From: Lysobacter helvus
GTDB taxonomy: Bacteria > Pseudomonadota > Gammaproteobacteria > Xanthomonadales > Xanthomonadaceae
DNA length: 64,000 bases
Assembly (NCBI RefSeq): GCF_018406645.1
Contig: NZ_AP024546.1
Coordinates: 3,038,001-3,102,000 of the forward strand
Direction: 5' to 3'
The notes under the pieces were generated by a model, which worked only from the letters and a program-made list of their open reading frames with translations, was not told the DNA's origin and ran no database searches. Positions 25,172-33,126 of the stretch are shown piece by piece. Positions within the stretch are counted from its first letter, which is position 1. Every line of letters starts with the position of its first letter. The position numbers and the translations under genes were made by a program.

Positions 25172-25191
25172 CAATTGCCCGTTCGGGACAC
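25172..25191 (-). promoter_or_regulatory. Degenerate copy of the island element upstream of speF
   Basis: On the - strand the sequence ends AACGGGCAATTG, which matches the right half of the island element (AACGNCCAATTG with one change). The left half (TTGGGC) is not conserved. At the 20-nt position the expected TAGSGTCS reads GAGGCTCG, a poor match. The distance to the speF ATG (about 56 nt) equals that of copy 3 to potE (about 59 nt). It may be a weak site for the same regulator. Confidence 0.35.
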
Positions 25192-25212
25192 GAGCGGGCG
25201 TTGCGGAACGCG

Positions 25213-26550
25213 ATGAACCCCGGCCGTCGATGGCGCGTCGTCCTCGCGGCGGCCGCCGGCCTGTGCACGGCGACGTGCGCGTTCGCGCAACAGGCCACGC
25301 CGCCCGGCGACATCGACCAGCCGCAGGACTCCACCGAACAGGGCCAGACGCACCTGGACCAGAGCTTCGGCCCGAAGTCGCACGACGACTGGGTGCGCGA
25401 CACGCGCCGCAAGGCGTGGGAAGACACCGACTGGACCGTCCAGCTCCGCAGTTACTACCTCGACCGCGACAAGTACGACGACAGCGAAAGCGAAGCGTGG
25501 GCGCTCGGCGGTTCGGCGGGATTGAAGACGGGGTATTTCCGGGATCGCGTCGCCTTCGGCGCGACCGTGTACGGCTCCGCGCCGCTGTACGCGCCGGACG
25601 ACAAGGACGGCACCACGTTGCTCAAGCCCGGCCAGCAGGGCTTCGCCGTGCTCGGCGAGGCCTATGCCGAAGTGCTGCTGGCCGACGACGTGCAGATGAC
25701 GGTCGGCGCGCGCGGCTTCGACACGCCCTACCTCAACAGGAACGACTCGCGCATGGCGCCCAACACGTTCCTGGCCGCCGTGGTGCAGGGCCTGCACGGC
25801 GATGGCGAACGGACCGCGCAATGGCGCTGGGGCGCGGGCTACTTCGACAAGATCAAGGAACGCAACAGCGACGAATTCGTGTCGATGTCCACCGACGCAG
25901 GCGCCGACATCAAGCGCGGCGTGTACGCGGCCGGCCTCAACTACAGCCTCGGGGACGTGTCGCTGGGCGCGGTGGATTACTGGAGCAGCAATGTCATCAA
26001 TATCTTCTACACCGAAGCCAAGTACGGGTTTCCGCTGGGCGAACACGCCACGCTGGAGGTGGCCGCGCAGTATTCCGACCAGCGCAGCGTCGGCAACCAC
26101 CGTCTCACCGGCAGCGCGTTCGATGCGCACCAGTGGGGGCTGAAGGCGGACCTCGCGGTCGCCGGCGCCTTGCTCACGGCCGGCTACACCGATGCGCGCG
26201 GCGACCACGACATGACGGCGCCGTGGAGCGGCTATCCCGGCTACACGAGCGTGCAGGTCGAGGATTTCAACCGCGCCGGCGAAGACGCCTGGCTGCTGCG
26301 CGCGCAATACACCTTCCCCGGGCACACCGGCTTCAGCGCGTACGCGTTGCACGTCGCCGGCTCCGATCCGGATGCGCCGTCGGCCCATGCGCAGGGCGAG
26401 ACGGACTTCAACGTGCAGTGGTCGCCGCCGGACGGCCCGCTGCAGGGCTTGCTCGTCCGGCTGCGCTACGCGCGCGTGGCGCGCGACGACCGGGGCGACA
26501 CGGACCTGCAGGACCTGCGCGTGATGGTCTTCTACGACCTGCCGTTGTGA
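25213..26550 (+). CDS. OprD-family outer-membrane porin
   Basis: A 445-residue porin. Signal peptide ends near TCAFA/QQ (residue 26). OprD-like features are DWTVQLRSYYLDRDK at the first strand, PLYAPDDKDGTTLLKPGQQGFAVLGEAYAE, FDTPYLNRNDSRMAPNTF, and the closing LQDLRVMVFYDLPL. OprD-family channels carry basic amino acids and small carboxylates. Next to an ornithine decarboxylase, uptake of ornithine, arginine or lysine is the natural guess. It is divergent from speF. The antisense strand is also open over this gene, but codon logic, signal peptide and family match favour the + strand. Confidence 0.88.
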   Translation: MNPGRRWRVVLAAAAGLCTATCAFAQQATPPGDIDQPQDSTEQGQTHLDQSFGPKSHDDWVRDTRRKAWEDTDWTVQLRSYYLDRDKYDDSESEAWALGGSAGLKTGYFRDRVAFGATVYGSAPLYAPDDKDGTTLLKPGQQGFAVLGEAYAEVLLADDVQMTVGARGFDTPYLNRNDSRMAPNTFLAAVVQGLHGDGERTAQWRWGAGYFDKIKERNSDEFVSMSTDAGADIKRGVYAAGLNYSLGDVSLGAVDYWSSNVINIFYTEAKYGFPLGEHATLEVAAQYSDQRSVGNHRLTGSAFDAHQWGLKADLAVAGALLTAGYTDARGDHDMTAPWSGYPGYTSVQVEDFNRAGEDAWLLRAQYTFPGHTGFSAYALHVAGSDPDAPSAHAQGETDFNVQWSPPDGPLQGLLVRLRYARVARDDRGDTDLQDLRVMVFYDLPL

Positions 26551-26717
26551 ACGTTCACGGGCGTTCCCGGCGGCGTTAGCCCAAGAGCCAATGGAAAGGC
26601 CTCGGGCCTGGGTGGTGTCATACGCTGCCCCGGCCCGCGGCATCGTCGCATCGGGTTTCCCCGACCTGGCGCACGATCGGTCGCACAGCGGGAGACCCAT
26701 CCCGGGAGGGACGCACC

Positions 26718-27254
26718 ATGAAACGCATTCCGAACACGTTGGCGATCGTGCTGGTGGCGATGCTCGCGGCCTGCGCGAGCGGCAAGCCGGTCGTGCAGAC
26801 CGACCAGGCCGCCGGCGTCGACCTCACGCACTACCGCACCTACACCTGGGTCGAAGAACCGCAGACGCAGTCGCCGATCGTGCGCGACAAGCTCGTGCGC
26901 GCCATCGACGCGCAACTGGCCGCCAAGGGCATGCAGCGCGTCGCCGATGGCGAGATCGCGCTCGTCGGCCACCTCGAAACGCGCGAGGACGTCAGCTACA
27001 ACCACTTCTCGCTGGGCTTCGGCCTCGGCGGCTGGGGCAACAACGGCGGCGCGGGCGTCGGCACCAGCACCGGCACCTCGGTACCGAAGACCAACCTCGT
27101 CGGCACGCTGGTCCTGGACATGTACGACGCGAAGACCAAGCGGGCGCTCTGGCGCGCCACCGCCAACGGCGACGTGCCGCAGACCCCGGAAGCGATGGAC
27201 GCGGCGATCGGCCAGTACGTGCCGAAGATGTTCGAGAAGTTTCCGTCGCGGTGA
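26718..27254 (+). CDS. DUF4136 family lipoprotein
   Basis: A 178-residue lipoprotein: basic start, hydrophobic stretch, lipobox LAAC at residues 16-19. The DUF4136 pattern follows (GVDLTHYRTYTWVEEP, IVRDKLVRAIDAQLAAKGMQRV, DGEIALVGHLETREDV, LVLDMYDAKTKRALWRATANG). Members are outer-membrane or periplasmic lipoproteins of unknown function. GGGAGGGACG precedes the ATG. The 167-bp upstream gap holds a poor relative of the island element (26575-26594) that I do not count. A small gene follows after 10 bp. Confidence 0.85.
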   Translation: MKRIPNTLAIVLVAMLAACASGKPVVQTDQAAGVDLTHYRTYTWVEEPQTQSPIVRDKLVRAIDAQLAAKGMQRVADGEIALVGHLETREDVSYNHFSLGFGLGGWGNNGGAGVGTSTGTSVPKTNLVGTLVLDMYDAKTKRALWRATANGDVPQTPEAMDAAIGQYVPKMFEKFPSR

Positions 27255-27264
27255 TCGCAACGCC

Positions 27265-27531
27265 ATGACCCCGGAACAGTTCGAACACCTCAACGCGATC
27301 CTGCGCGACCAGAACGTCGGGCTGGACGTCACGACCGTGGCGCTGATTGCGCTGTTCGCCACGCACCCGGACAAGGCGCGGCTCGGCGAGGTGTTCCATC
27401 ACTGGCTGGCGCTGCACGCCAACGATGCGACCGATCTTGCGAAGCAAGGCACGGTGCCGCGCACCGGCAAGCTGCTCAATGCGCTGGAGATTGCGTTGCA
27501 GGGCGGATTCCAGCCGCCGCGCAATGGGTGA
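27265..27531 (+). CDS. Small hypothetical protein
   Basis: An 88-residue soluble protein starting MTPEQFEHLNAILRDQNVGLDVTTVALIALFATHPDKARLGEVFHHW, mostly helical. No domain recognised. It lies 10 bp after the DUF4136 gene and 19 bp before the next lipoprotein gene on the same strand, so the three are probably one transcript. The start was chosen at the first ATG after the upstream stop. Confidence 0.6.
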   Translation: MTPEQFEHLNAILRDQNVGLDVTTVALIALFATHPDKARLGEVFHHWLALHANDATDLAKQGTVPRTGKLLNALEIALQGGFQPPRNG

Positions 27532-27550
27532 GGTGTCGCCGCGGAGGTGC

Positions 27551-27988
27551 ATGTCGGTTCGGCGCATCGCGTGCTGCGTCGCCGCGTTGCTGGCGCTGCA
27601 GGGCTGCGCGAAACCGATGCCGGACGCGAAGTACCTGACGCGCGTGGAGGTCTACTTCCGCGACTTCGACGCGCCGAGCCAGGAAACGCACACGGCCGAC
27701 TCCCTGCCGCGCGCCGCGACGACCAAGGCCGACCTCACCGATGCACCGAGCATCGCGCGCGTGATGGCGGCGGTGACACTGCAATGCGCGGCGGGCGCCA
27801 GCAAGGGCGACGACCCGATGGACCTGTACCTGCTGGTGCGCGCGTACGAAGGCAAGCGCATGGTCGGCGTGCGGCGCGCCTCGCGGAACAACATCGACCA
27901 GGTGCCGGAAGGCCGGCGGTGCCCGCTGACCGATGCGGACCGCGCGCGGATCACGCAGGTGATGGCGTCGTTGCCGCCGCCGCGCTAG
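27551..27988 (+). CDS. Hypothetical lipoprotein
   Basis: A 145-residue protein with a lipobox (LALQGC, Cys at residue 19) after a short hydrophobic signal. GGAGGT sits 6 nt upstream of the ATG at 27551. The mature part (TRVEVYFRDFDAPSQETH ... VMAAVTLQCAAGASKG) has no family I recognise. Third gene of the 26718-27988 run. Likely anchored in the outer membrane or periplasm. Confidence 0.65.
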   Translation: MSVRRIACCVAALLALQGCAKPMPDAKYLTRVEVYFRDFDAPSQETHTADSLPRAATTKADLTDAPSIARVMAAVTLQCAAGASKGDDPMDLYLLVRAYEGKRMVGVRRASRNNIDQVPEGRRCPLTDADRARITQVMASLPPPR

Positions 27989-27998
27989 CGCCGGCGAT

Positions 27999-28379
27999 TC
28001 AACAGGTCCAGTAGATCCGCTTCGCCAGGTCGATCACTTCGGGCCCGCCCGAACAGCCGCCGACTTCGGGGGCCTTCGCGTCGGCCGGCGTGTCGCCGAT
28101 GATCCATTGCTGCGTTGCCGGATGCCACAGCAGCAGGCCTTCGTCGACGACGCCTTTTTCGAAGGCGCTCGACACCGATTCGTTGGTCACCACGATGTGG
28201 CCCTTGCGGATGCGCACGTGCATCGAAACGCTCGGCATGCTGGGCTGCTCGGCGAACCGGTGCGCGAACGTGTAATCACCATCCGCCAAGGGCTTCGGCG
28301 CCACCGGCTTCGCCGCGATCGCCACCGTGCAACACACTGACAGCGCGACGGGCAGCAGCCGTCGCGCCATCGAGGCCAT
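27999..28379 (-). CDS. Hypothetical secreted protein
   Basis: A 126-residue protein with a signal peptide (MASMARRLLPVALSVCCTVAIAA). The mature part reads LADGDYTFAHRFAEQPSMPSVSMHVRIRKGHIVVTNES, ends IDLAKRIYWTC and contains a second Cys (VGGCSGG), allowing a disulfide. No family recognised. It lies just after the membrane gene at 28384-29337 on the same strand and could be its third-gene partner. The start at 28379 was preferred over 28397, which would overlap the upstream gene. Confidence 0.6.
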   Translation of the reverse strand: MASMARRLLPVALSVCCTVAIAAKPVAPKPLADGDYTFAHRFAEQPSMPSVSMHVRIRKGHIVVTNESVSSAFEKGVVDEGLLLWHPATQQWIIGDTPADAKAPEVGGCSGGPEVIDLAKRIYWTC

Positions 28380-28383
28380 GCGC

Positions 28384-29337
28384 TCAACGTCCCGCATGGA
28401 CCTCGCCCTTCGGATTCGGGCGCACCGCGCGGTATTCGCGGATCGCCACGGTCGCCAGCGATACGCCCGTGATGAGCACGAGGAAGAACTTCGTCATCTC
28501 GTCGCTCGGCTTCGTCATGAAGATCGGGCCATCCAGCACCGCCCACGTCATCACCGCGCAGAGCAGCAACGTGCCGACGGTTTCGATGCGGCGCATGCGC
28601 GGCGTCCAGCGGCCCTGCACGATCACCACCAGGAACATCGGCACGTTGAGCAGCAGCAACAGCAGCAGCCACGGCGCCTGGCGATGGAGGAAGGTGTCGG
28701 TGTACGTCAGCGCCTGGTACGCCACCGGCGCGGCGTGGCCCCGCCAGACCACGTCGAGCAACCACGTCGGCTGCACCAGGATGTACAGGCCGCACAGGAT
28801 GCCGACGATCGCGAGCACCAGCGAGGCGCGGCTGCCGGCGATGCGATCGCCCGCGCGCGGTTTCCACTCGCCCGTCTGCGGCCAGCGGCGACGCAGCCAC
28901 GCCGACGACGCGAAGCCCAGCAGCAACATGCCCGGCCACCACAGCGAGAACACGACGGTCGCGCCCCACCACTGGCCGAGTGCGGTCCAGAATTCGCCGG
29001 CGGTGCCGATCGGCTGCTGCAGGCGCAGGAACAGGCCCACGCCCCAGATCACCGCCAGGCCGAGGAGCGTGGCGCGCGCGAACGCGTGCCCGTCGGCCGG
29101 ATCGATGATCGTCAGCGTGGGCTGGTAACGCGCGGCGACATCCGCGGGGCGGCCATGTTCGCGCAGCATGCGGATCGCCATCTCGGCATCCGGCTCGCGC
29201 CCGGCATCGCCTGCGCGTTCCTGCAGTTCCTCGTTGAGCAGCGCGCGCAATTCGAACGCCACATCGTTGCGCTGCTTGCGCGGCAACTGCACGGCTACGT
29301 CGGTGACGTAGGACTCGATCACGTCGTTCGCATTCAT
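28384..29337 (-). CDS. PadR-linked inner-membrane protein
   Basis: A 317-residue protein with a cytoplasmic helical N-terminus (MNANDVIESYVTDVAVQLPRKQRNDVAFELRALLNEELQERA). This resembles the HAAS-type module found in membrane proteins encoded with PadR regulators. About seven TM segments follow from residue 90. The PadR gene ends 3 bp upstream of this start. Such pairs are common in bacteria, and the membrane protein is often the regulated product. Transport function is not shown. Confidence 0.72.
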   Translation of the reverse strand: MNANDVIESYVTDVAVQLPRKQRNDVAFELRALLNEELQERAGDAGREPDAEMAIRMLREHGRPADVAARYQPTLTIIDPADGHAFARATLLGLAVIWGVGLFLRLQQPIGTAGEFWTALGQWWGATVVFSLWWPGMLLLGFASSAWLRRRWPQTGEWKPRAGDRIAGSRASLVLAIVGILCGLYILVQPTWLLDVVWRGHAAPVAYQALTYTDTFLHRQAPWLLLLLLLNVPMFLVVIVQGRWTPRMRRIETVGTLLLCAVMTWAVLDGPIFMTKPSDEMTKFFLVLITGVSLATVAIREYRAVRPNPKGEVHAGR

Positions 29338-29340
29338 CGA

Positions 29341-29676
29341 TCAGCCCTCTTCCAGGAGTCGGTCCATGGCGGAGTTCATGCCCTGCCAGGATTCGGTGAG
29401 CTTCTTCAGCAACTTGCGGCCGTCGGCATTGAGCGCGTAGTAGCGCCGCGGCGGTCCGTCCTCGATCTTCCATTCGCTCTTCAGCAGGCCCTGCGTCTCG
29501 AGGCGGCGCAACAGCGGATACAGCGTGCCCTCCTCGATCGGCATGCCGCTTTCCGAGAGCGCCTGGCGCAGCTCGTAGCCATAGCGCGGGGCCCGCAGCT
29601 GCGAGAGCGTGGCAAGCACCACCACGCCGCGCCGCAGCTCGAGTTCCAGTTTTCCGAAGGTGTCGGGGGTGCCCAT
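29341..29676 (-). CDS. PadR family transcriptional regulator
   Basis: A 111-residue protein with the PadR winged helix: ELRRGVVVLATLSQLRAPRYGYELRQAL, EEGTLYPLLRRLETQGLLKSEW, and PPRRYYALNADGRKLL in the wing. It lacks a long C-terminal dimer domain (PadR-s2 type). The start at 29676 was selected because the domain begins there. A repeated GTACTGTGC with an embedded inverted repeat lies directly upstream (29683-29711), a likely operator for autorepression of this operon. Confidence 0.88.
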   Translation of the reverse strand: MGTPDTFGKLELELRRGVVVLATLSQLRAPRYGYELRQALSESGMPIEEGTLYPLLRRLETQGLLKSEWKIEDGPPRRYYALNADGRKLLKKLTESWQGMNSAMDRLLEEG

Positions 29677-29682
29677 GGCGCG

Positions 29683-29711
29683 GCACAGTACTGTACGTCG
29701 CACAGTACGTC
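29683..29711 (-). promoter_or_regulatory. Probable PadR operator
   Basis: On the - strand GTACTGTGC occurs twice, separated by GACGTACA-type sequence, so that TACTGT and ACAGTA also form an inverted repeat with a 7-nt spacer. The last repeat ends 7 nt before the padR ATG (29676), where it would block initiation. This fits PadR autorepression; binding is inferred. Confidence 0.55.
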
Positions 29712-29752
29712 AACGGATTCGGCATCCCCCGGTCGGGGGAGCCGACGAGTGG

Positions 29753-30292
29753 CTATGGCCGCTGGGGCGAGCGCTCCACGCGGATACGCGTGAAATACTC
29801 GCGCGTGTGCAGGTCGGGCGTCTCCGATCCGGCTGGCCCGCCCGTGTAGATCCAGAACGTGTTTGCGTCGATGAAATTGAACGTCGTGACCTGCGTGCCG
29901 ATGAACCGCGACTCGCTTCGCACGACCACCACGTGCGCGCCTGCGTGCAGCACCTCGTAGGGCTGCGGCTCGTCCATGGCGGCCATGGCGTACTGCTTGC
30001 CTTTCACCGACACCTGGAACGCGGGCATCACGGCGCGCATCGTGCGGTCGTCGAAGGCAAGGGTTTGGCGCCCGAGCAACTGGTCCAGGAATTCGATCGT
30101 CTCGGGCTTGAGCTTCGCGTTCGCGCGATTGAAGTCCATCGAACGCTGCCGGTCCGACACCCAGGTGCCACGGAGGCTGGCGACGTCCCCGGAGGCCGGT
30201 GCGCTCTGCGGGGCGCGCTCGCACCCCGACGTGGCAACGAACACCAGCATGGCAAGCCACGCCGTCCGGAAGGCTTGTGCAAAATCCCGCAT
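29753..30292 (-). CDS. Hypothetical lipoprotein
   Basis: A 179-residue protein with a signal and lipobox (FVATSGC, Cys at residue 24). The mature part begins ASLRGTWVSDRQRSMDFNRANAKLKPETIEFLDQLLG and has lipocalin-like beta pattern (VVVVRSESRFIGTQVTTFNFIDANTFWIYTGG). No specific family recognised. It is divergent from the thioesterase gene with 50 bp between starts. Confidence 0.65.
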   Translation of the reverse strand: MRDFAQAFRTAWLAMLVFVATSGCERAPQSAPASGDVASLRGTWVSDRQRSMDFNRANAKLKPETIEFLDQLLGRQTLAFDDRTMRAVMPAFQVSVKGKQYAMAAMDEPQPYEVLHAGAHVVVVRSESRFIGTQVTTFNFIDANTFWIYTGGPAGSETPDLHTREYFTRIRVERSPQRP

Positions 30293-30342
30293 CCCCGGTC
30301 ACCCCTGTCCGCGCACCCCTGCGCGCCACGTACTCTAAGCCC

Positions 30343-30795
30343 ATGACCCCCAATCCCGCCTACGTCGCCGCCATCCAGGCCAGCGTGCATGCCGCGCCCT
30401 ATCCGGAATTGATCGGCTTGCAGATCGCCGAGCTCGAACTCGATCGCTGCCGCATCGACCTCGAACTCGCGCTGCGCCACATGCAACCGTTCGGCATCGT
30501 GCATGGCGGCGTGCTCGCGACGCTGATCGACACCGCGACGTTCTGGGCGGCCTTCATGCGCCTGCCCGAAGACGCGGGCCTGGTGAACGTGGACCTCAAG
30601 CTCAATTACCTGAAAGCGGTGACGCGCGGACACTTGCGCGCGGAAGGCCGCTGCCTGCGCGCGGGACGGCAGATCAGTTACACGGAAGCCGCCGTGTACG
30701 ACGAAGCCAACGAACTCGTCGCGCACGGCACGTCGACGCTGATGGCGCTGCCGGGCAAGGGGCTGCAGGTCGGCGTGCCGAAGTTCCTGGACTGA
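30343..30795 (+). CDS. PaaI-type hotdog thioesterase
   Basis: A 150-residue single hotdog-fold protein. The catalytic region reads MQPFGIVHGGVLATLIDTATFWAA, with the HGG and the downstream Asp typical of the PaaI group. VNVDLKLNYLKAVTRGHLRAEGRCLRAGRQISYTEAAVYD matches the core sheet. These enzymes hydrolyse acyl- or aryl-CoA thioesters; the substrate is unknown. The start at 30343 was chosen because the domain begins shortly after; longer in-frame starts overlap the divergent lipoprotein gene. Confidence 0.85.
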   Translation: MTPNPAYVAAIQASVHAAPYPELIGLQIAELELDRCRIDLELALRHMQPFGIVHGGVLATLIDTATFWAAFMRLPEDAGLVNVDLKLNYLKAVTRGHLRAEGRCLRAGRQISYTEAAVYDEANELVAHGTSTLMALPGKGLQVGVPKFLD

Positions 30796-30816
30796 ACCGC
30801 GCGGCGGCTGCCAGGG

Positions 30817-31392
30817 TTATTTCACCGGCACCATCAGGTGCTGGTACGGCGTGCCGGCCCACATGACGTACGGCATCGCGGTGTCGGGCGACGCCTCGTG
30901 CGGATACATCGCATAGAACGACTGGTCGGCGCCGACGATCATCACGTGCGGTCCCGTTTCGACCCAGTGGTTCGCCTGCGTGGGCGCGGTCGCGTACGGA
31001 TCGGTGTTGCTGGCGTCGGTCCCGCCCGAGAGCATGTACATCAAGCCGATCTTGCCCGTCGGCGGCGCCTGCTTGCCCATCCAGGCTTTCGCCCAGTCCA
31101 TCGCGGCGCTGTCCAGGCACATCGGATCGGGGCCGGGCGTGGTCGGGTTGTCGGGCATGCACGTGAATCCGTTGTGGCCTTCGCGCAACGTGCGCATGGC
31201 GCCCTTGTCGTCGATCGCGACGATCGTCGCGTCGTGGGCGACCTTCGCGGGCGCGGCGGTCATGGCGCTTTCGATGCGCTTGGCATCGGACGCCGGCGCC
31301 GCGGCGGGTTTCATCTTTTCGGCGGCGGGCGCCTGCAGCACGAACAAGGCGAGCGCCGCGGCGAGCGGCGCGAAGCGGGACTGGCGGGTCAT
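30817..31392 (-). CDS. Hypothetical secreted protein
   Basis: A 191-residue protein with a signal peptide (MTRQSRFAPLAAALALFVLQAPAA). The mature domain contains IESAMTAAPAKVAHDATIVAID, then GHNGFTCMPDNPTTPGPDPMCLDSAAMDWAKAWM and HVMIVGADQSFYAMYPHEASPDTAMPYVMWAGTPYQHLMVPVK. Similar proteins are found widely as uncharacterised exported proteins; no function can be given. Two Cys may pair. A 165-bp gap with a GGGTTAACCC palindrome separates it from the divergent gene at 31558. Confidence 0.65.
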   Translation of the reverse strand: MTRQSRFAPLAAALALFVLQAPAAEKMKPAAAPASDAKRIESAMTAAPAKVAHDATIVAIDDKGAMRTLREGHNGFTCMPDNPTTPGPDPMCLDSAAMDWAKAWMGKQAPPTGKIGLMYMLSGGTDASNTDPYATAPTQANHWVETGPHVMIVGADQSFYAMYPHEASPDTAMPYVMWAGTPYQHLMVPVK

Positions 31393-31557
31393 GGCGCACC
31401 TCGGCGTGTCGGGGGAACGCGCGGGCATGCAGCCCGGGCGATGCATCGAACGTCCGCGGGCGCGTCCGCCGGCCGCAACGTGCGCACCGACGATGGGTTA
31501 ACCCGCGCGCGTGGCCGGGAGTACAGTGCGGCCACGCATTCCGGGGAGGGAATCGCC

Positions 31558-32094
31558 ATGCAGCAGGCCGTCGTCCGTTCGCAGTTCGTCACCGCGGTGG
31601 CGTGGGTGTTCATCGTGCTGTCGGGCTTCGGCACGCTCATCGCGATCGGGCAGAACGTGATGATGCAGGTGATGTTCGCCACGCCGGAGATCCAGGGCGC
31701 GATGTCGCAGGCGGATACCGCGCCGGGTGCACCGCCATACGCGGGACTCCTGCTAGGCGGGACGCGCTACATCTTCCTGTTCGTGCTGCTGATGGCGGTG
31801 GGCACGCTGGCGGCGTCGATCGGACTGCTGCGCCGGAACAACATCGCGCGCGTGGCCTTCATCGTCTTCCTCGCGCTGGGCATCGCCTGGCAGGTGCTGG
31901 GGCTGGGCCTGCAGGTGCTGATGTATTCGCACATGCCCTTCCAGGACATGTCGGCGGAAGGCGGGCCCGACATGCGGTCGATGTTCCGGGTGATCTCTGC
32001 CTTCACCGCCGTGCTGGCGCTGGCGGTCGCCGTCGTGTTCGGCTGGCTCATCAAGCGGTTGCGTTCGCCGGCGGTCCGGGCGGAGTTCCACTGA
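31558..32094 (+). CDS. Hypothetical inner-membrane protein, four TM helices
   Basis: A 178-residue protein with four hydrophobic segments: VTAVAWVFIVLSGFGTLIAIG, YIFLFVLLMAVGTLAASIGLL, VAFIVFLALGIAWQVLGLGLQVL and VISAFTAVLALAVAVVFGWLI. GGGGAGGGAATCGCC precedes the ATG. No family recognised. Its 3' end overlaps the 3' end of the convergent gene at 32051-32479 by 44 bp. Confidence 0.65.
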   Translation: MQQAVVRSQFVTAVAWVFIVLSGFGTLIAIGQNVMMQVMFATPEIQGAMSQADTAPGAPPYAGLLLGGTRYIFLFVLLMAVGTLAASIGLLRRNNIARVAFIVFLALGIAWQVLGLGLQVLMYSHMPFQDMSAEGGPDMRSMFRVISAFTAVLALAVAVVFGWLIKRLRSPAVRAEFH

Positions 32095-32479
32095 ACCCCG
32101 CGTCGCCCTCGCCTTCCCCCAGCACGAAATCCGCGGCGCGCTCCAGCGTCTCCAGCAGGCGCCATCGGTGCTGGCCGTACACGCCGAAGAAGATGGCGCG
32201 CGCGGCCACGTCGCCATGCACTTCACGCAAGGGCAGCAATCCCTGCGTGGCCGCATGGGCCTCCACCTGCATGCAGCCCAGCGCGATGCGATACGACAGG
32301 CGGCGCACTTCGCCCCAGTGGCCGTGCGCCGCGGCGTGTTCCATCGCCACCAGGTCCGTCATCGTGCTGCGGTAGAACGCGGCGATGACGCGCCGCAGGC
32401 TTTCGCGATGGTGCCCCAGGGCACGCGCGAGTTCGGCGAACTCGCGCGGCACGTCGCTGCAATGTTCCTCGGATGACAC
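32051..32479 (-). CDS. HPt-like four-helix protein lacking the phospho-histidine
   Basis: A 142-residue helical protein. The region ESLRRVIAAFYRSTMTDLVAMEHAAAHGHWGEVRRLSYRIALGCMQV follows the layout of a histidine phosphotransfer domain (helix, acidic loop, 'GD/GW', then AHxLKG). Where HPt proteins carry the phosphorylated His, this one reads SYRIALGC. It could be a non-phosphorylated binder of a receiver domain, or an unrelated bundle. Gene ends overlap the convergent membrane gene. Confidence in the ORF is higher than in the HPt comparison. Confidence 0.55.
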   Translation of the reverse strand: MSSEEHCSDVPREFAELARALGHHRESLRRVIAAFYRSTMTDLVAMEHAAAHGHWGEVRRLSYRIALGCMQVEAHAATQGLLPLREVHGDVAARAIFFGVYGQHRWRLLETLERAADFVLGEGEGDAGFSGTPPGPPANATA

Positions 32480-32571
32480 GTGGCTGGATGACTCCTCCGC
32501 GGGCTGCGCACGTTAGGCGCAGGCCCGCGTCGCGCGCGACTGTTCCTGCGGGCAGCCTGCCCGCGCGTGCA

Positions 32572-33042
32572 TCAGTGGAAGGCGGTGAGGTCGCGCGGCA
32601 CGATGCCGTGCTGCGTGCAGTACGCGGTGTAACGCTCCAGCGCGGTCTTCCAGTTCTCGATCGCGACCACGTTGTCCTGCTCGTCCAGGTACACCAGGTC
32701 GCCGGACACGATGTTGAGCGCGATCACTTCGCCCGCGGCATCGGACGCCTGCGGCGTGTGCGAGGAGGCTGCGGTTTCGTACACGATGCTGCCGGGCGTG
32801 GCGGTCCAGTCGTGTTCCTGGTACTTCCACTCGCCGGCGATGGTGTACACGATGACGGTGCCGGAGTGGTAATGGCGCGGCATCACGGTGCTGGCCGGCG
32901 CCTTGAGCATGGCGATGACTTCACCGCGGACCGGGTCGAGCTTGAAGTACTTGACCATCACCGTATCGCTGTAGGGCGCGAACGGGATCCACGGAAGCGA
33001 GGCGTCGTCGATGACCGCGGTTTCGATGCGGGCTGGAAGCAT
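32572..33042 (-). CDS. Cupin protein, 2,4'-dihydroxyacetophenone dioxygenase-like
   Basis: A 156-residue single-domain cupin. The first cupin motif is PRHYHSGTVIVYTIAGEW (two His and downstream residues for metal). VYETAASSHTPQA carries the second His. It resembles the ChrR/2,4'-dihydroxyacetophenone dioxygenase group, which use iron to cleave carbon-carbon bonds next to a ketone, but many relatives are uncharacterised. It lies 84 bp downstream of the TonB receptor gene on the same strand. Confidence 0.75.
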   Translation of the reverse strand: MLPARIETAVIDDASLPWIPFAPYSDTVMVKYFKLDPVRGEVIAMLKAPASTVMPRHYHSGTVIVYTIAGEWKYQEHDWTATPGSIVYETAASSHTPQASDAAGEVIALNIVSGDLVYLDEQDNVVAIENWKTALERYTAYCTQHGIVPRDLTAFH

Positions 33043-33126
33043 GGGGGTTTCCTCGATGGCGGAAGGGAAGCGCGGCCACTCTAGGCACCGCGCCCCTACG
33101 CCAACATGCGAAAACGCCCGATCCCG

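Noticed and set aside
22678-26550. Very long open frame on the + strand antisense to speF
   Set aside because: The speF - strand reading has full-length family motifs. Only the last 445 codons of the + frame (OprD porin, from 25213) are a real gene; the rest is a GC-rich shadow.
26575-26594. Fourth candidate regulon element upstream of the DUF4136 gene
   Set aside because: Only 13 of 20 positions match, and the TA-containing -10-like sequence is 6 nt out of place.
31495-31504. GGGTTAACCC palindrome between divergent genes
   Set aside because: A single short palindrome with no second copy and no nearby regulator; could be chance.
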